NCBI GenBank assembly: GCA_035277145.1
Contig: DATELA010000062.1
Location: 1 to 64,000, forward strand
Origin: DASRAP01 sp035277145
GTDB lineage: Bacteria; Gemmatimonadota; Gemmatimonadetes; Gemmatimonadales; Gemmatimonadaceae
Length of the DNA: 64,000 bases
Direction: 5' to 3'
Below, in pieces: positions 52,301 through 60,830 of the stretch. Numbering within the stretch: the stretch's first letter is position 1; the number at the start of each line of letters is the position of its first letter. The notes below the pieces were generated by a model, which saw only the letters and a program-made list of their open reading frames with translations, searched no databases and had not been told where the DNA came from. A program made the position numbers and the translations under genes.

Positions 52301-53897
52301 GCGCGCAACCGTGCCGATGGATCTCACGCTGCGATCGGTCGACACGCGCATGCTCGACGCGCCGCTCACCGGTACCATCACGGCCGACAGTACGGACCTT
52401 GCAGTGATCGAAGCGTTCTCGCCAGGACTGACGAATGCGACCGGCAAGTTCGACGCGCATCTCACGCTCGGCGGCACGTGGCGTGAGCCGCGCATTGACG
52501 GACTTGTGAGCGTGGCGCGAGGCGCGGTCACTTTGTCGCGCCTTGGTGTCCGCTACGACGACATTCAGGCGCAGCTGTTGTTCTTTGGCGACAGCGTACA
52601 CATCAACGAGATCTCTGCGCGCAGCGACGGACACGCGAGAATCTTTGGCCATATCTCCGTTGCCGACTGGGCGGACCCGCGGTTTGACCTGCGATTCCGT
52701 ACCGACCGCGATTTCCACGTCATGAATCAGCGCGGCGTCGCGGACGTGTATCTCAACACAGGCACCACGAACGCCTTGCGTCTCGCCGGCAGGAAGTCTC
52801 GTTCGTCGCTCACGTCAGACGGAATCACCGTGAACGGATCTGTCTTCGTATCCGAAGCGATCTCCAAGCGCGTGGTCGATCTCGACGACGCAACACTCGC
52901 GCGCTTGATCGACACGACCACGCTCGCGGGCAGAAACCTGTTGCCCGCCGCGCCTCCGGCGATCGTCCGCAACATGCAGGTGGAAGGCGTCCGCATCCTC
53001 GCGGGCGATAACCTGCGCCTGCGCTCCGAAGAAGCAAACGTCAAACTCACGGGCGAACTCCGCATGCGAGTCGCCGCCCGCACGCTCCTCGAAGACGCCA
53101 ACATGCGTGCACTGACGCTGGAGGGAACGCTCGCGGCCACCGAAGGCACGTACCGCCTCAACCTCGGCCCGGTGCAGCGCACCTTCGCAGTACAAAGCGG
53201 ACAAGTGCGGTTCTTCGCGGACCCGGACATCGAACCGACCATCGCTATTCAGGCCACGTACGACGTGCGCCTCGATCAACGCGAAGCGCGTCCGGATGTG
53301 AAGATCAACGCGGCGATCACCGGGACGCTGTCGCACCTGCGCGTTGCCATCTCCAGTCAGGACGCAAATATCTCCGAGGATGACGCCATCAGCTATCTCC
53401 TCGTCGGCACACCGAACCTGTCGCTTGGTGGCCGCACGAGTGATTACACGACCATGATCACGCGCGGATTGTTCACGTCCGTCGGCGCGGCGCTCACAAA
53501 CAGCATTGGCGGCGGGTTCTTCGACGAGTTCACCGTGAGCGTTGCAGGGCGCAACGACTACAGCGGTGGTGCGCGCAGCGTCGGATCGTCCGTGTTGTCC
53601 GGCACGCGCGTCGGCGCGGGCTTCCGCGTCAACGATCGTACCACCGCGCGACTCGACGCCGGCCTGTGCCAGTTCGGCCAGCTTGCGTCCGGGAACAGCC
53701 AGGGGCTCGACCCGGTTGCACTCGCCGATGCGATGGGAGGCAAGATCGACGTTCGGGTGAAGACCGGACTCACACTGTCATTCGGTATCGAGCCGGCAAC
53801 GAGCGCGCTCATGTGCGCGCAAAACATTCGCGCGCGCGGCTTCGTGCCGACGCCGCGACAATTCGGTTTGGATCTGTTGAAATTCTGGCGGTTCTGA
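49377..53897 (+). CDS. TamB-like translocation/assembly protein
   Basis: About 1506 residues from GTG 49377, one base after the Omp85 stop; an in-frame TTG at 49353 is also possible. A single N-terminal helix (TLVYAAIGTVIAAGVVIAVAIGWAL) anchors it in the inner membrane. The long middle is AsmA/TamB-type beta-helical sequence with repeating ...LDATGGIGLRADRRDSLRI... patterns, and the C-terminal 350 residues carry the TamB (DUF490) domain (LTSDGITVNGSVFV..., FAVQSGQVRFFADPDIEPTIAIQATYDVR, ISEDDAISYLLVG). TamB-like proteins span the periplasm and are linked to outer-membrane protein insertion and lipid transport. Close coupling to the Omp85 gene supports a joint role. Confidence 0.93.
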   Translation: MRIRRRTLVYAAIGTVIAAGVVIAVAIGWALKTRSGQQYVRAQIEQRLAKAINGKVYVGRITGDLLSAPHIDSIEIRDADDSVLVATGRVTFKFTLGEAWRGVIALRDVNVEHPFIHIRRLASGKWNYKLAFKRDTSKKEPSGERKPGNPITIDGLTFRDGTFRWTEPWTPNSWLAGAARDSAVRATLARKDLNVKRAGSGFVRARDWTAMHADIPRLRVRHPDSAGVALQIERLDADEFDPPFKIRKARALVAIVNDSVRLDVSSFRLPGSHGSARGVIANKNGLSVAVRVEGDTVSLADVAWLYPTFPTEGGGRMTLDIRRARTSNITEFALTRLDVHTTKSRLRGAMTFGTGERLLRLTNVDVDLAPVDFKLFEQFAGAPLAMPWAGQLRGRVRGPGGPLDHFMIDSTAIDFADANVPGVTNRFSGKGEVDIVRTIETAFHDFAIDIQHFDLRTLQAVNPDFPPLRGAIAGTARLDSIWTDVRFRDLNLRYLVDTNTSRFTGTGRMTLGETAVIYDMDLAGGPLSLDALAETYPNLPARGSYTGPFSVRGSLANLGLTADVTGPAGRVRADLRIDGLAPGFGASGTVEFVDVDPARLLVSAPRADGKVNATFAIGVRGDSLANLDGAARATFTATTFRGVRFGNAYLALAFEDGLMRVDSVRVESHAFALDATGGIGLRADRRDSLRIVARADSLGGLRPWIAPLQIDVPADSLLGDITINARLTGSIDSLNTIATLQANNLVYGATVARALTIDADVADLLDKRVGRVTMTADGVVTAGLRFNSMTADAGLGAGNRARVIARLRAATGPAIDAGADVSWDSTTVRAVIDSLGLSVRENRWELARPATFAVSPGSFTLDTLHLRGNEGAALTFAATLPNSGAASAALQADAFPLSDLGALLQMPIPLSGRAALVAGLTGTRDAPAITFRVTAQETKVGETRIEGVEATGQYANRAMNIDASVRRASQRVLTARATVPMDLTLRSVDTRMLDAPLTGTITADSTDLAVIEAFSPGLTNATGKFDAHLTLGGTWREPRIDGLVSVARGAVTLSRLGVRYDDIQAQLLFFGDSVHINEISARSDGHARIFGHISVADWADPRFDLRFRTDRDFHVMNQRGVADVYLNTGTTNALRLAGRKSRSSLTSDGITVNGSVFVSEAISKRVVDLDDATLARLIDTTTLAGRNLLPAAPPAIVRNMQVEGVRILAGDNLRLRSEEANVKLTGELRMRVAARTLLEDANMRALTLEGTLAATEGTYRLNLGPVQRTFAVQSGQVRFFADPDIEPTIAIQATYDVRLDQREARPDVKINAAITGTLSHLRVAISSQDANISEDDAISYLLVGTPNLSLGGRTSDYTTMITRGLFTSVGAALTNSIGGGFFDEFTVSVAGRNDYSGGARSVGSSVLSGTRVGAGFRVNDRTTARLDAGLCQFGQLASGNSQGLDPVALADAMGGKIDVRVKTGLTLSFGIEPATSALMCAQNIRARGFVPTPRQFGLDLLKFWRF

Positions 53898-53962
53898 CGA
53901 TCGGTTGGTGCGCGCGCAACGATCGCGCTGCGCTGTTGCTCGCACGGCGTTCCTACAATTGA

Positions 53963-56536
53963 TTGACGCGGACAACGACGTTCGCGTACTCCTTCGACCA
54001 CTACCTCTCTCCGCAGGTCGTGCCTTCCGATTCCGCGCCGCCGAACGACGCCAGCATCGACGAGCTGCTGATTTTGCGCGATACGCTCGAGGATGCGGAA
54101 CGCGCGCATTCGCTCGAGGCGCGGCTCCGCGCGTACGCGCATGGTGCGGAACGCCTGGGATTCCCGTCAGCGGCGATCGTGCTCGTCTCGGCGCGCGGCG
54201 CACCGGAGTTTGTGATTTCCGCCGAGGCCACTGGCTCGAGCGCTGAGGAAATGGTGGCGCGCGCGAAAGCCGTAGAGTGGGACGCGCGCTTCGATGACAC
54301 CGCGCCGGCGTTGAGTTATTCGCTCGCGGCGAAAGACGCGCGGCCGCTCGCACGACTTGTTGTCGCAAAACCAGCGAGCGGATACCCGCACGCACGCGCG
54401 CCCATGCTGCGACTCTTCGGCGCACTCGTGCATCGCGCGATCGACGACGCGCGGCTCATCGAAGTCGCTGAGCGTCGCGCCGCACGGCTGCAGCGATTGC
54501 ACGAAGTCGGCGGCATGTTGGCGCGCTCGCTCGACGAACGCGAAATCCAGCGCGAACTCACGCGGCATGTGCAGCGCGTCTTGCCGTGCCGCGGTGTGAT
54601 CATCGCGCATCCGGATGTGGAGCGCGGTACTGCAACGATTGCGCTGCACATCGACGGCGGTTCGGAACGCACGCGCGGCACGGAACCGCTTGGTGGCGTG
54701 CTCGCGGAAGTTGCGCGCAGTGGCAAACCGGTGCGCATGGCCAGCATCGGCCCTGATGCGGCGTCGCTTGCCGCCGCTGCGGAGTTGCTCGGTGGTTCAT
54801 CGGCCGGCGTCGGGTCGATTCTTGCCGCACCCATGCTGCTCGGCATTCAACTGGTCGGCGTGGTCGCGGTGTATGGCTCGACGCGCACCACGTTCAACAC
54901 CGAGGACGAAGAACTCCTGAGCAACATTGCCGCGCAGGCCGCGTCAGCGGTCGTCAACGCGCGGCTGTACGAAGAGAGTCAGCGCGAACGGCGGCAAAGC
55001 GAAGCACTCTCCGAAATCGCGCGCGCCGTCGGCGAATCACTCCGCACGAGCGAAGTGATGCGGCTCATTCAACGGCACGCGATGGCGCTGCTCCACGCGA
55101 AAGGCGCGATCGTGATGATTCGCAAAGGCGATTTCCTGCACATCGTCGCGGGCGTCGGCACGGGTGATCTGCTCGCTGGGATGTATCTGCCGCTCGTTGG
55201 ATCGCTATCGGGCCGCGCGGTGCGCACGGGACAATGTTGCTTGTCGAACGATACCAAGCGCGAGAGCGAGATCTATTTCCCAGCGCTCGAGCTTGCGACC
55301 GTGCGCCGCACGGTGATTGCTCCGCTCATTACCGAGCGCGGTGCGGTTGGTGCGCTCGCTGTGCTCGACCGTGACACCGACTTCACCGACGACGACGCGC
55401 GCGTACTCAAACGCATGGCCGATCACGTCGCCGTCGCAGTCGGAAATGCAAAACTCTACGAAGAGATCTCCGAAGCCACCCGCGAGCTTGCCATCACGTT
55501 CGATGCAATTGCGGGCGGACTCGTGGTTGTCGACGACGACCGGCGGTTGCTGCGCTGCAACAGCCGCGCGGTCGACCTGCTCGCCGCACCCAACGAAGCG
55601 TCACTGCACCTGCGTGATTTCGCGGAAGCCTTGCTCGGCGATGAACACGCTGTTGACGCATGGCCGCTGACCAAGGCGCTCGCCGAGCGTGCTGCGCATC
55701 GCGGCACCGTGCGCCACGCACAGAGCGGCCGGGTGTTCGATCTGGTGGCGTCGCCGCATCCGAGCGGTGGCGCCGTGGTGTTCTTTGACGACGTCACTTC
55801 GCACCACGCCCTCGCCGATCGCTATCGCGATCTCATGGATCGCGCGAGCGACGCGATCTATACCGTCGACGCACGCGCAACGATCACGTCGGCGAATGCC
55901 GCGATGGTTTCGCTGCTTGGCGTCGCGCGCGAACAACTCGTCGGGCGCAGTCTCATTCCGTTCCTCGATTCCGAAGAGCTCGACACGCTGCGCGGCCATT
56001 TTCGCGCGGCGACCGAGGGCGAAGCGCGTCGGTACGAATGTCACTTGGTCCGGCCCGACGGCGGAAAGCGGCTGGTCTCCGTCTCGAGTACGCCGTTCCG
56101 TCAGGGCGAGACGATTGTCGGAATCCTGTGCATCGCACGCGACGTGACCGACGAACGCGCGGCGGTTGTCGCACTCGAGCGCGCCGAGGCGCGCTATTCG
56201 CGGCTCGTCGAGTCCGCGAGCGACGGCATTTTCACGCTCGACGAAGAGGGCATGTTCACCTCGGTGAATCGCGCGCTCGTGGATGCCGTCGGCACGTCGC
56301 GCGACGCACTCCTCGGCAAACATTTCACGGGCATCGTCGATGAACATGATCGCGGCCTTGCATGGGACATGTTCGTGCAGACGCTCGAGGGAAAGCGGGT
56401 GCGGCGTGACGTTCGGTTCCACACCTCGACAGGCGGCGCGAGTACGGTGAACATTGTCACCTCGCCGATCGTCGAGTCTGGTCGCGTTGCCGGCGCACTC
56501 GGGATCATTCGCGACCTCGGCGACGTTCAGGCGTGA
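53963..56536 (+). CDS. GAF/PAS multi-sensor protein without a kinase domain
   Basis: About 857 residues; the start is unsure (TTG 53963 or slightly later). No membrane helix is seen. After an N-terminal region (about 1-165), two GAF domains are recognised (about 175-330, ending EEDLL-like NTEDEELLSNIAAQAASAVVNARLYEE; about 345-500, ending RMADHVAVAVGNAKLYEE). Three PAS domains follow (about 505-600; 620-735, starting YRDLMDRASDAIYTVDARATITSANAAM; 740-855, starting YSRLVESASDGIFTLDEEGMFTSVN). The protein ends right after the last PAS (LGIIRDLGDVQA): there is no HisKA, HATPase, GGDEF or HTH. A response-regulator gene follows after 34 bases, so it probably senses for that pathway through a partner kinase or by direct contact. 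Confidence 0.85.
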   Translation: MTRTTTFAYSFDHYLSPQVVPSDSAPPNDASIDELLILRDTLEDAERAHSLEARLRAYAHGAERLGFPSAAIVLVSARGAPEFVISAEATGSSAEEMVARAKAVEWDARFDDTAPALSYSLAAKDARPLARLVVAKPASGYPHARAPMLRLFGALVHRAIDDARLIEVAERRAARLQRLHEVGGMLARSLDEREIQRELTRHVQRVLPCRGVIIAHPDVERGTATIALHIDGGSERTRGTEPLGGVLAEVARSGKPVRMASIGPDAASLAAAAELLGGSSAGVGSILAAPMLLGIQLVGVVAVYGSTRTTFNTEDEELLSNIAAQAASAVVNARLYEESQRERRQSEALSEIARAVGESLRTSEVMRLIQRHAMALLHAKGAIVMIRKGDFLHIVAGVGTGDLLAGMYLPLVGSLSGRAVRTGQCCLSNDTKRESEIYFPALELATVRRTVIAPLITERGAVGALAVLDRDTDFTDDDARVLKRMADHVAVAVGNAKLYEEISEATRELAITFDAIAGGLVVVDDDRRLLRCNSRAVDLLAAPNEASLHLRDFAEALLGDEHAVDAWPLTKALAERAAHRGTVRHAQSGRVFDLVASPHPSGGAVVFFDDVTSHHALADRYRDLMDRASDAIYTVDARATITSANAAMVSLLGVAREQLVGRSLIPFLDSEELDTLRGHFRAATEGEARRYECHLVRPDGGKRLVSVSSTPFRQGETIVGILCIARDVTDERAAVVALERAEARYSRLVESASDGIFTLDEEGMFTSVNRALVDAVGTSRDALLGKHFTGIVDEHDRGLAWDMFVQTLEGKRVRRDVRFHTSTGGASTVNIVTSPIVESGRVAGALGIIRDLGDVQA

Positions 56537-56570
56537 CGCGCAATCGACCAACGGTAGATTCCCCGACGGC

Positions 56571-57920
56571 ATGGCAAGCATCCTCATCATCGACGACGAA
56601 GCCGCGATAACGTCCGCGTTCGCGATGTTCTTCCGTCAGAACGGAGGACACGTCGTCACCGAGGCGCATACCGGGATCGACGGCGTGAACGAATGGCGCC
56701 GTGTGCGTCCGGATCTCACGCTGCTCGACGTGCGCTTGCCCGATATGACGGGGTTCGAAGTGCTCGAGCGGCTCCGCGCCGAAACGCCGGTCGTGATCAT
56801 GATTACCGCGCACGGCGATGTGCCGATGGCGGTGAAGGCCTTGCAAAGCGGCGCCGAGAATTTTCTCACGAAACCGGTCGATCTTCCGCTGCTGCAACTC
56901 GCGGCGGAGCGCGGACTCGAGAAGGCGTCATTGCGCCGACTCAATCGCTACATCCAGGAAAGCCGGGCGGGTTCCGCATCAGTCGTCATGGGTTCGTCGC
57001 CGATGATGCGCGATCTCGCTTCGCAAATCGAAGTACTCGCTGCGAGCGATCGCACGACCGGCCTCATTCTCGGCGAAAGCGGAACGGGGAAGGGCGCGGT
57101 CGCCGAGTTGATCCACTCGACGAGCTCGCGCGCTGCGAAAGCGTTCGTGGACGTGAACTGCGGTGCGCTCACCGCGGATTCCCTCGATTCGGAATTGTTC
57201 GGCGTCGAGCGGATCGACGATGCGCACGAGTCGCGCCCGGGCCGCATTGAAATTGCGGACGGTGGAACGCTGTTCCTCGACGAAATCGGCGACCTCGACG
57301 CGCACCTGCAACCGAAACTCATTCGCGTGCTGGAGCACAAGAGTTTTCGGCGCGTTGGCGGTGCACAGGAAATCGCGGCGAACGTGCGTGTGCTTGCCGC
57401 AACGAGCAAGGACCTCGTCGCGGAAGTGAATGCACAGCGTTTTCGTGAGGATTTGTATTACCGGCTGAGCGTGATGCCGGTATCGTTGCCGCCGCTACGC
57501 GCGCGTACGCGCGAAGATCTCGTCGAGCTCGTCGGACACGTACTCCGCGCACTCGAACCGCACTTGCCGGGTGCGCCCGGGGGTGTAAGTGACGAGGCGC
57601 TGGAGTATCTCCTGCGGTATTCGTGGCCCGGCAACATCCGGGAACTGCGCAATGTCCTTGAACGTGCCCTGTTGCTTGGGCGGGGGCGTGACGCCGTTGG
57701 TCCCGAGCACCTTCCGGCCGAAGTGCGCGGCGCCACGGGTGCTCAAGTGGAGCATCACGTCGCACGGTCCCTGAACGATATTGAGCGCGCGCATATTGAC
57801 CGCACGTTGCGCGCGTTGAACTTCAACCGGACTCACGCAGCAAAGGAACTCGGGATATCCCGGGCGACTCTTATCAAGAAGATTCGCGAGTACCAGATTC
57901 CAGGGCGAGACGGACGATGA
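56571..57920 (+). CDS. NtrC-family response regulator lacking the GAFTGA loop
   Basis: About 449 residues from ATG 56571. The receiver has D8/D9, phospho-acceptor D53 (LLDVRLPDMTG), T79 and K101. The AAA+ domain has Walker A GESGTGKG (about 168-175) and Walker B GTLFLDEIGD, plus the sensor Arg region RFREDLYYRLSVMP and WPGNIRELRN. The Fis-type helix-turn-helix is at the end (NRTHAAKELGISRATLIKKI). Between ELFG and HESRPGR, where sigma-54 activators carry GAFTGA, it reads VERIDDA, two residues shorter. Without GAFTGA it should not open sigma-54 promoters; it may work with sigma-70, as in Rhodobacter NtrC. Downstream it overlaps a small CxxC protein. Confidence 0.9.
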   Translation: MASILIIDDEAAITSAFAMFFRQNGGHVVTEAHTGIDGVNEWRRVRPDLTLLDVRLPDMTGFEVLERLRAETPVVIMITAHGDVPMAVKALQSGAENFLTKPVDLPLLQLAAERGLEKASLRRLNRYIQESRAGSASVVMGSSPMMRDLASQIEVLAASDRTTGLILGESGTGKGAVAELIHSTSSRAAKAFVDVNCGALTADSLDSELFGVERIDDAHESRPGRIEIADGGTLFLDEIGDLDAHLQPKLIRVLEHKSFRRVGGAQEIAANVRVLAATSKDLVAEVNAQRFREDLYYRLSVMPVSLPPLRARTREDLVELVGHVLRALEPHLPGAPGGVSDEALEYLLRYSWPGNIRELRNVLERALLLGRGRDAVGPEHLPAEVRGATGAQVEHHVARSLNDIERAHIDRTLRALNFNRTHAAKELGISRATLIKKIREYQIPGRDGR

Positions 57921-58096
57921 CGACCCCTTCGAATGTGCGCTCGACAACGGATCAGATGACGTGCCGCTCATGTGGCCGGCAAGAGCGGGCGTCCGAAGGT
58001 TACCCGTGCGACAATTGCGGCACGTTCATTTGCGTCATCTGCAATTTCCGCGGAATTGTCCTGTGCAAAGACTGCCAGGAAAAAGCCAAGAAATAG
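57917..58096 (+). CDS. 59-residue protein with four CxxC motifs
   Basis: ATG 57917 overlaps the regulator stop as ATGA, so it is translationally coupled to it. The protein is 59 residues with four CxxC pairs: CRSC, CDNC, CVIC and CKDC, spaced about 14, 8 and 10 residues apart, ending in a basic tail (EKAKK). This pattern would bind two zinc ions in a zinc-ribbon or treble-clef arrangement, or possibly Fe-S. There is no signal peptide. I do not recognise the family. The tight coupling to an NtrC-like regulator suggests a role with it, such as an adaptor or a nucleic-acid-binding partner, but this is inference. Confidence 0.8.
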   Translation: MTTPSNVRSTTDQMTCRSCGRQERASEGYPCDNCGTFICVICNFRGIVLCKDCQEKAKK

Positions 58097-58097
58097 G

Positions 58098-58526
58098 CTA
58101 GGACACCAAGCCGCCGCTCGGCGGCTGCATCGGCACGCTGCCCATGCGCACGTGCACCGCAAGATCCCCTTGGAGTTCTTCGTCGATGCGCACGCGCAGG
58201 TGATGCGTGCCGGCCTTCGGTATCGGCAAGTCGAACGTCAGGATCAGCGGAAAATCCATCTCGATCGCGCCGGCGGGCGGTGCGCCGATCTCGAGATCGC
58301 CCGACGACGACCACAGTTCGCTGCCCTCCGGCGATGTCCACGACATCGCGACTTTATGATGCCCCGTTTCATCCAGCGTTCCCTTGAGGCGCATCACGAG
58401 GGTCGCGCGCGGATGTACGGTGGGCACGCTGGCCACCTGTAGCGCGTCGAACACGCCCAGGATGTTGAGTTTTCCCTCGACGGAAACGTTGGCGGAGTCG
58501 GCGAAGAGGGCGAACGCGAGTTGCAT
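58098..58526 (-). CDS. DUF6941-like protein
   Basis: About 142 residues from ATG 58526 (MQLAFALFADSANV); the frame extends 13 residues further but that part is poorly supported. The sequence ALFADSANVSVEGKLNILGVFDALQVASVPTVHPRATLVMRLKG is typical of a small family of beta-rich, uncharacterised proteins that I know as DUF6941. It is mostly beta strands, with no signal peptide, no cysteines and no catalytic motif. Its stop lies directly after the stop of the convergent CxxC protein (1-base gap). Upstream, it is divergent from the second EamA transporter. Confidence 0.8.
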   Translation of the reverse strand: MQLAFALFADSANVSVEGKLNILGVFDALQVASVPTVHPRATLVMRLKGTLDETGHHKVAMSWTSPEGSELWSSSGDLEIGAPPAGAIEMDFPLILTFDLPIPKAGTHHLRVRIDEELQGDLAVHVRMGSVPMQPPSGGLVS

Positions 58527-58607
58527 GAGGCGCGACGAAGAAGGGCGAAGAAAGAAGGACCGCAAACCTACACGTCAGTTCTGTCGCGCGCCTAGCTTTC
58601 GGTCCCC

Positions 58608-59555
58608 ATGACATCTCCGCCCGACGCGGCCACCGCAGGCGCGCGCGTCACGGCCGCCACGACGGCGACAGACGCCGCAACACCCATCGCCGGAAACGCG
58701 GGCACAGTTGTCATGCTGCTCGCGATGTCGACGATTTGGGGGCTGAACTTCCCGGTCATGAAGTACGGCCTTGTGGCGTTCTCGCCACTGGCGTTCAACG
58801 CGCTGCGCGTCACGCTGGCTGTCACCGCGCTTGCGGCGGTCGCGTTTGCGCCTGGGACGCGCCGTCCGTCTTCGGCCGACGCGCGACGTCTCATGCTGCT
58901 CGGCTTGCTCGGCCACGCGGTGTACCAGTTTTTGTTCGCGAACGGACTCAACCGATCGCGCGCGGGAACGGCGGCACTCGTCATTTCAGGCACGCCGGCA
59001 CTGGTCGCAATTTTTGCGCGCATCGTTGGCTACGAACGTGTCTCGAAAAGCGCGGCGGCCGGGATCGCGTTGTCGATGGCGGGCATCGCGTGCGTCGTAT
59101 TTGGCGCGGCCGCAGTGTCCGGCAATGACGACTCACTGCTTGGCATTGCGCTCATTCTCACCGCGTCCGTGTGCTGGGCGCTCTACACGATGGGTCTGCG
59201 CCCGCTCTCGTTGCGGGTGGACGGTGTACAAATCGCGGCGTGGACCTTGTTTGGTGGCGCGCTCCCGCTGGTCGTTGCCGGTATTCCGTCGTTGCTCGCG
59301 ACGGATTTCAGCAACGTCACGCCGGCTGCGTGGGGTTCGATCGCCTACAGCGGGTTGATGGCCTATGTGCTCGCGTATGTGTTCTGGTATCGCGGCGTCC
59401 AGCGTCTCGGTCCGACGCGCACGTCGATGTATGCGAACCTGCAACCAATTATTGCACTCGCCGCCGCGTGGATCACGCTGGGCGAAACGCCGACCGCGTG
59501 GCAATTCATGGGCGCGGCATGCGTCATTACAGGCCTCTATATGTCACGACGGTGA
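58608..59555 (+). CDS. EamA-type DMT-superfamily transporter (second copy)
   Basis: A 315-residue membrane protein with ten predicted helices and two EamA domains (about residues 35-160 and 175-310). Landmarks: MSTIWGLNFPVMKYGLVAFSPLAFNALR, GLLGHAVYQFLFANGLNRSRAGTAALV, and YVFWYRGVQRLGPTRTSMYANLQPIIALAAAWITLGE in the second half. It is only distantly similar to the transporter at 22.2 kb. The N-terminal 30 residues are Ala/Thr-rich and unstructured. The likely role is export of a small metabolite. The stop overlaps the GTG start of the HAD gene (GTGA), which couples the two. Confidence 0.9.
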   Translation: MTSPPDAATAGARVTAATTATDAATPIAGNAGTVVMLLAMSTIWGLNFPVMKYGLVAFSPLAFNALRVTLAVTALAAVAFAPGTRRPSSADARRLMLLGLLGHAVYQFLFANGLNRSRAGTAALVISGTPALVAIFARIVGYERVSKSAAAGIALSMAGIACVVFGAAAVSGNDDSLLGIALILTASVCWALYTMGLRPLSLRVDGVQIAAWTLFGGALPLVVAGIPSLLATDFSNVTPAAWGSIAYSGLMAYVLAYVFWYRGVQRLGPTRTSMYANLQPIIALAAAWITLGETPTAWQFMGAACVITGLYMSRR

Positions 59556-60241
59556 AGATCGCGCTCTTTGATATCGACGGCACGCTGCTCTCGACGCGCG
59601 GCGCCGGTAAGCGCGCAATGCAGACCGCGCTCGTCGATCACTTCGGTACATCCGGTCCGGCGGACTATCGCTACGACGGGAAAACGGACAAACAAATTGC
59701 GCGCGACCTCATGCGTGCGTCCGGATTCGATGACGAGACGATCGATGCGCGCATGCGCTCGGTGCTCACGCAGTATCTGCAAGGACTGCGCGACGAACTC
59801 ACGTCGCCCGATGTCATCAAGGTGCACACGGGCGTTGCGCCGCTCATCGAAGCGCTCTGCGCGCGCACTGATGTCGTGGTTGGATTGCTGACCGGCAACA
59901 TCGAAGATGGTGCACACGCCAAACTCGCGGCGGCACAACTCGGTCCGCACCGCTTTCGCGTGGGCGCGTTCGGATCGGACGACGAGCGGCGCGACGCGTT
60001 GCCGGCTATCGCGCAGGCGCGTGCGACCCAGCTCCTCGGCACACCTGTTAACGGTGACGCGCTCGTCATTATCGGCGACACACCAAACGACATCGCGTGC
60101 GGACGTGGTGTGCGGGCGCGCGCTATTGCTGTGGCGACCGGGCACTACAGCGTCGACGCGCTGTCGGCGCATGAACCCGCGGCGGTTTTTGCGGACCTGA
60201 GCGATACGCCGCGTGTCGTGGAGGCAATCGTTCGTGCGTGA
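59552..60241 (+). CDS. HAD-family phosphatase (phosphoglycolate phosphatase-like)
   Basis: About 229 residues from GTG 59552. HAD motif I is FDIDGTLL at the N-terminus, with a helical cap (residues of about 18-85); motif II is in VVGLLTGNIEDG, motif III Lys in the region before ALVIIGDTPNDIACGRG (motif IV, GDTPND). It hydrolyses a phosphate ester. The closest known activity type is Gph-like phosphoglycolate phosphatase, which would feed glycolate to the GlcD-GlcE/GlcF enzyme at 39-42 kb, but this is not certain. It overlaps the transporter upstream and the CYTH gene downstream (8 bases). Confidence 0.88.
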   Translation: MKIALFDIDGTLLSTRGAGKRAMQTALVDHFGTSGPADYRYDGKTDKQIARDLMRASGFDDETIDARMRSVLTQYLQGLRDELTSPDVIKVHTGVAPLIEALCARTDVVVGLLTGNIEDGAHAKLAAAQLGPHRFRVGAFGSDDERRDALPAIAQARATQLLGTPVNGDALVIIGDTPNDIACGRGVRARAIAVATGHYSVDALSAHEPAAVFADLSDTPRVVEAIVRA

Positions 60242-60830
60242 GGTCGAGCTCAAAGCGGTCGTGCCCGACGTCGACGCCTTGCGCGCGAGGCTGGCCGCCG
60301 CGGGCGCAACGCGCACCTACGTTGGCGCGCTCGAAGACCGGCGCTACGACACGCCCGATCGGTCGCTGTTCGCGCGCGACGAAGTGCTGCGTATCCGGGT
60401 GTATCGCCCCGCTGACGGCGCGGTGCGCGCGTTCGAGGATCGTAAGGGCCCTACCGAGTACGCCAGCGGATACAAAGTCCGCGAAGAACACTCGACCTCG
60501 ATCGAAGATCTCGATGCACACGTCGCGAGTCTCGAGTCGCGCGGGTTTGAAGTGACGCGCGAGATCGACCGCGACATCGAAATGTTTTCGCTGGGCGCAG
60601 CGACGGTGCGGATCGAGCGCTATCCGCGACTCGATGTGCTGGTCGAAGTCGAAGGGACGCCGGAAGCCATCGAACACGCCATCGCACAGACCGGGCTTTT
60701 GCGCTCGACGTTTACCACCGGCCGCCTCACCGATTTCGCCGAAGCGTTCCAGGCTCGCACGGGTGTGCGCGCGGCGCTAAGCGCGCGAGAGTTGCGCGGA
60801 GACTATCGCTACCGCGAGGATCAGGCGTGA
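60234..60830 (+). CDS. CYTH-domain protein (class IV adenylate cyclase / triphosphatase type)
   Basis: About 198 residues from GTG 60234, overlapping the HAD gene by 8 bases. The CYTH fold is marked by REVELKAVV at the start (ExExK), RRYDTPDRSLFARDEVLRIRVYR (the Tyr/Asp/Arg-x-Arg strands), FEDRKGP, and RIERYPRLDVLVEVEG. These charged residues line a tunnel that binds triphosphate and metal. Members are thiamine triphosphatases, inorganic triphosphatases or class IV adenylate cyclases. Sequence alone does not settle which; the class IV cyclase-like subgroup looks closest. It is followed by an overlapping hypothetical gene. Confidence 0.85.
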   Translation: MREVELKAVVPDVDALRARLAAAGATRTYVGALEDRRYDTPDRSLFARDEVLRIRVYRPADGAVRAFEDRKGPTEYASGYKVREEHSTSIEDLDAHVASLESRGFEVTREIDRDIEMFSLGAATVRIERYPRLDVLVEVEGTPEAIEHAIAQTGLLRSTFTTGRLTDFAEAFQARTGVRAALSARELRGDYRYREDQA

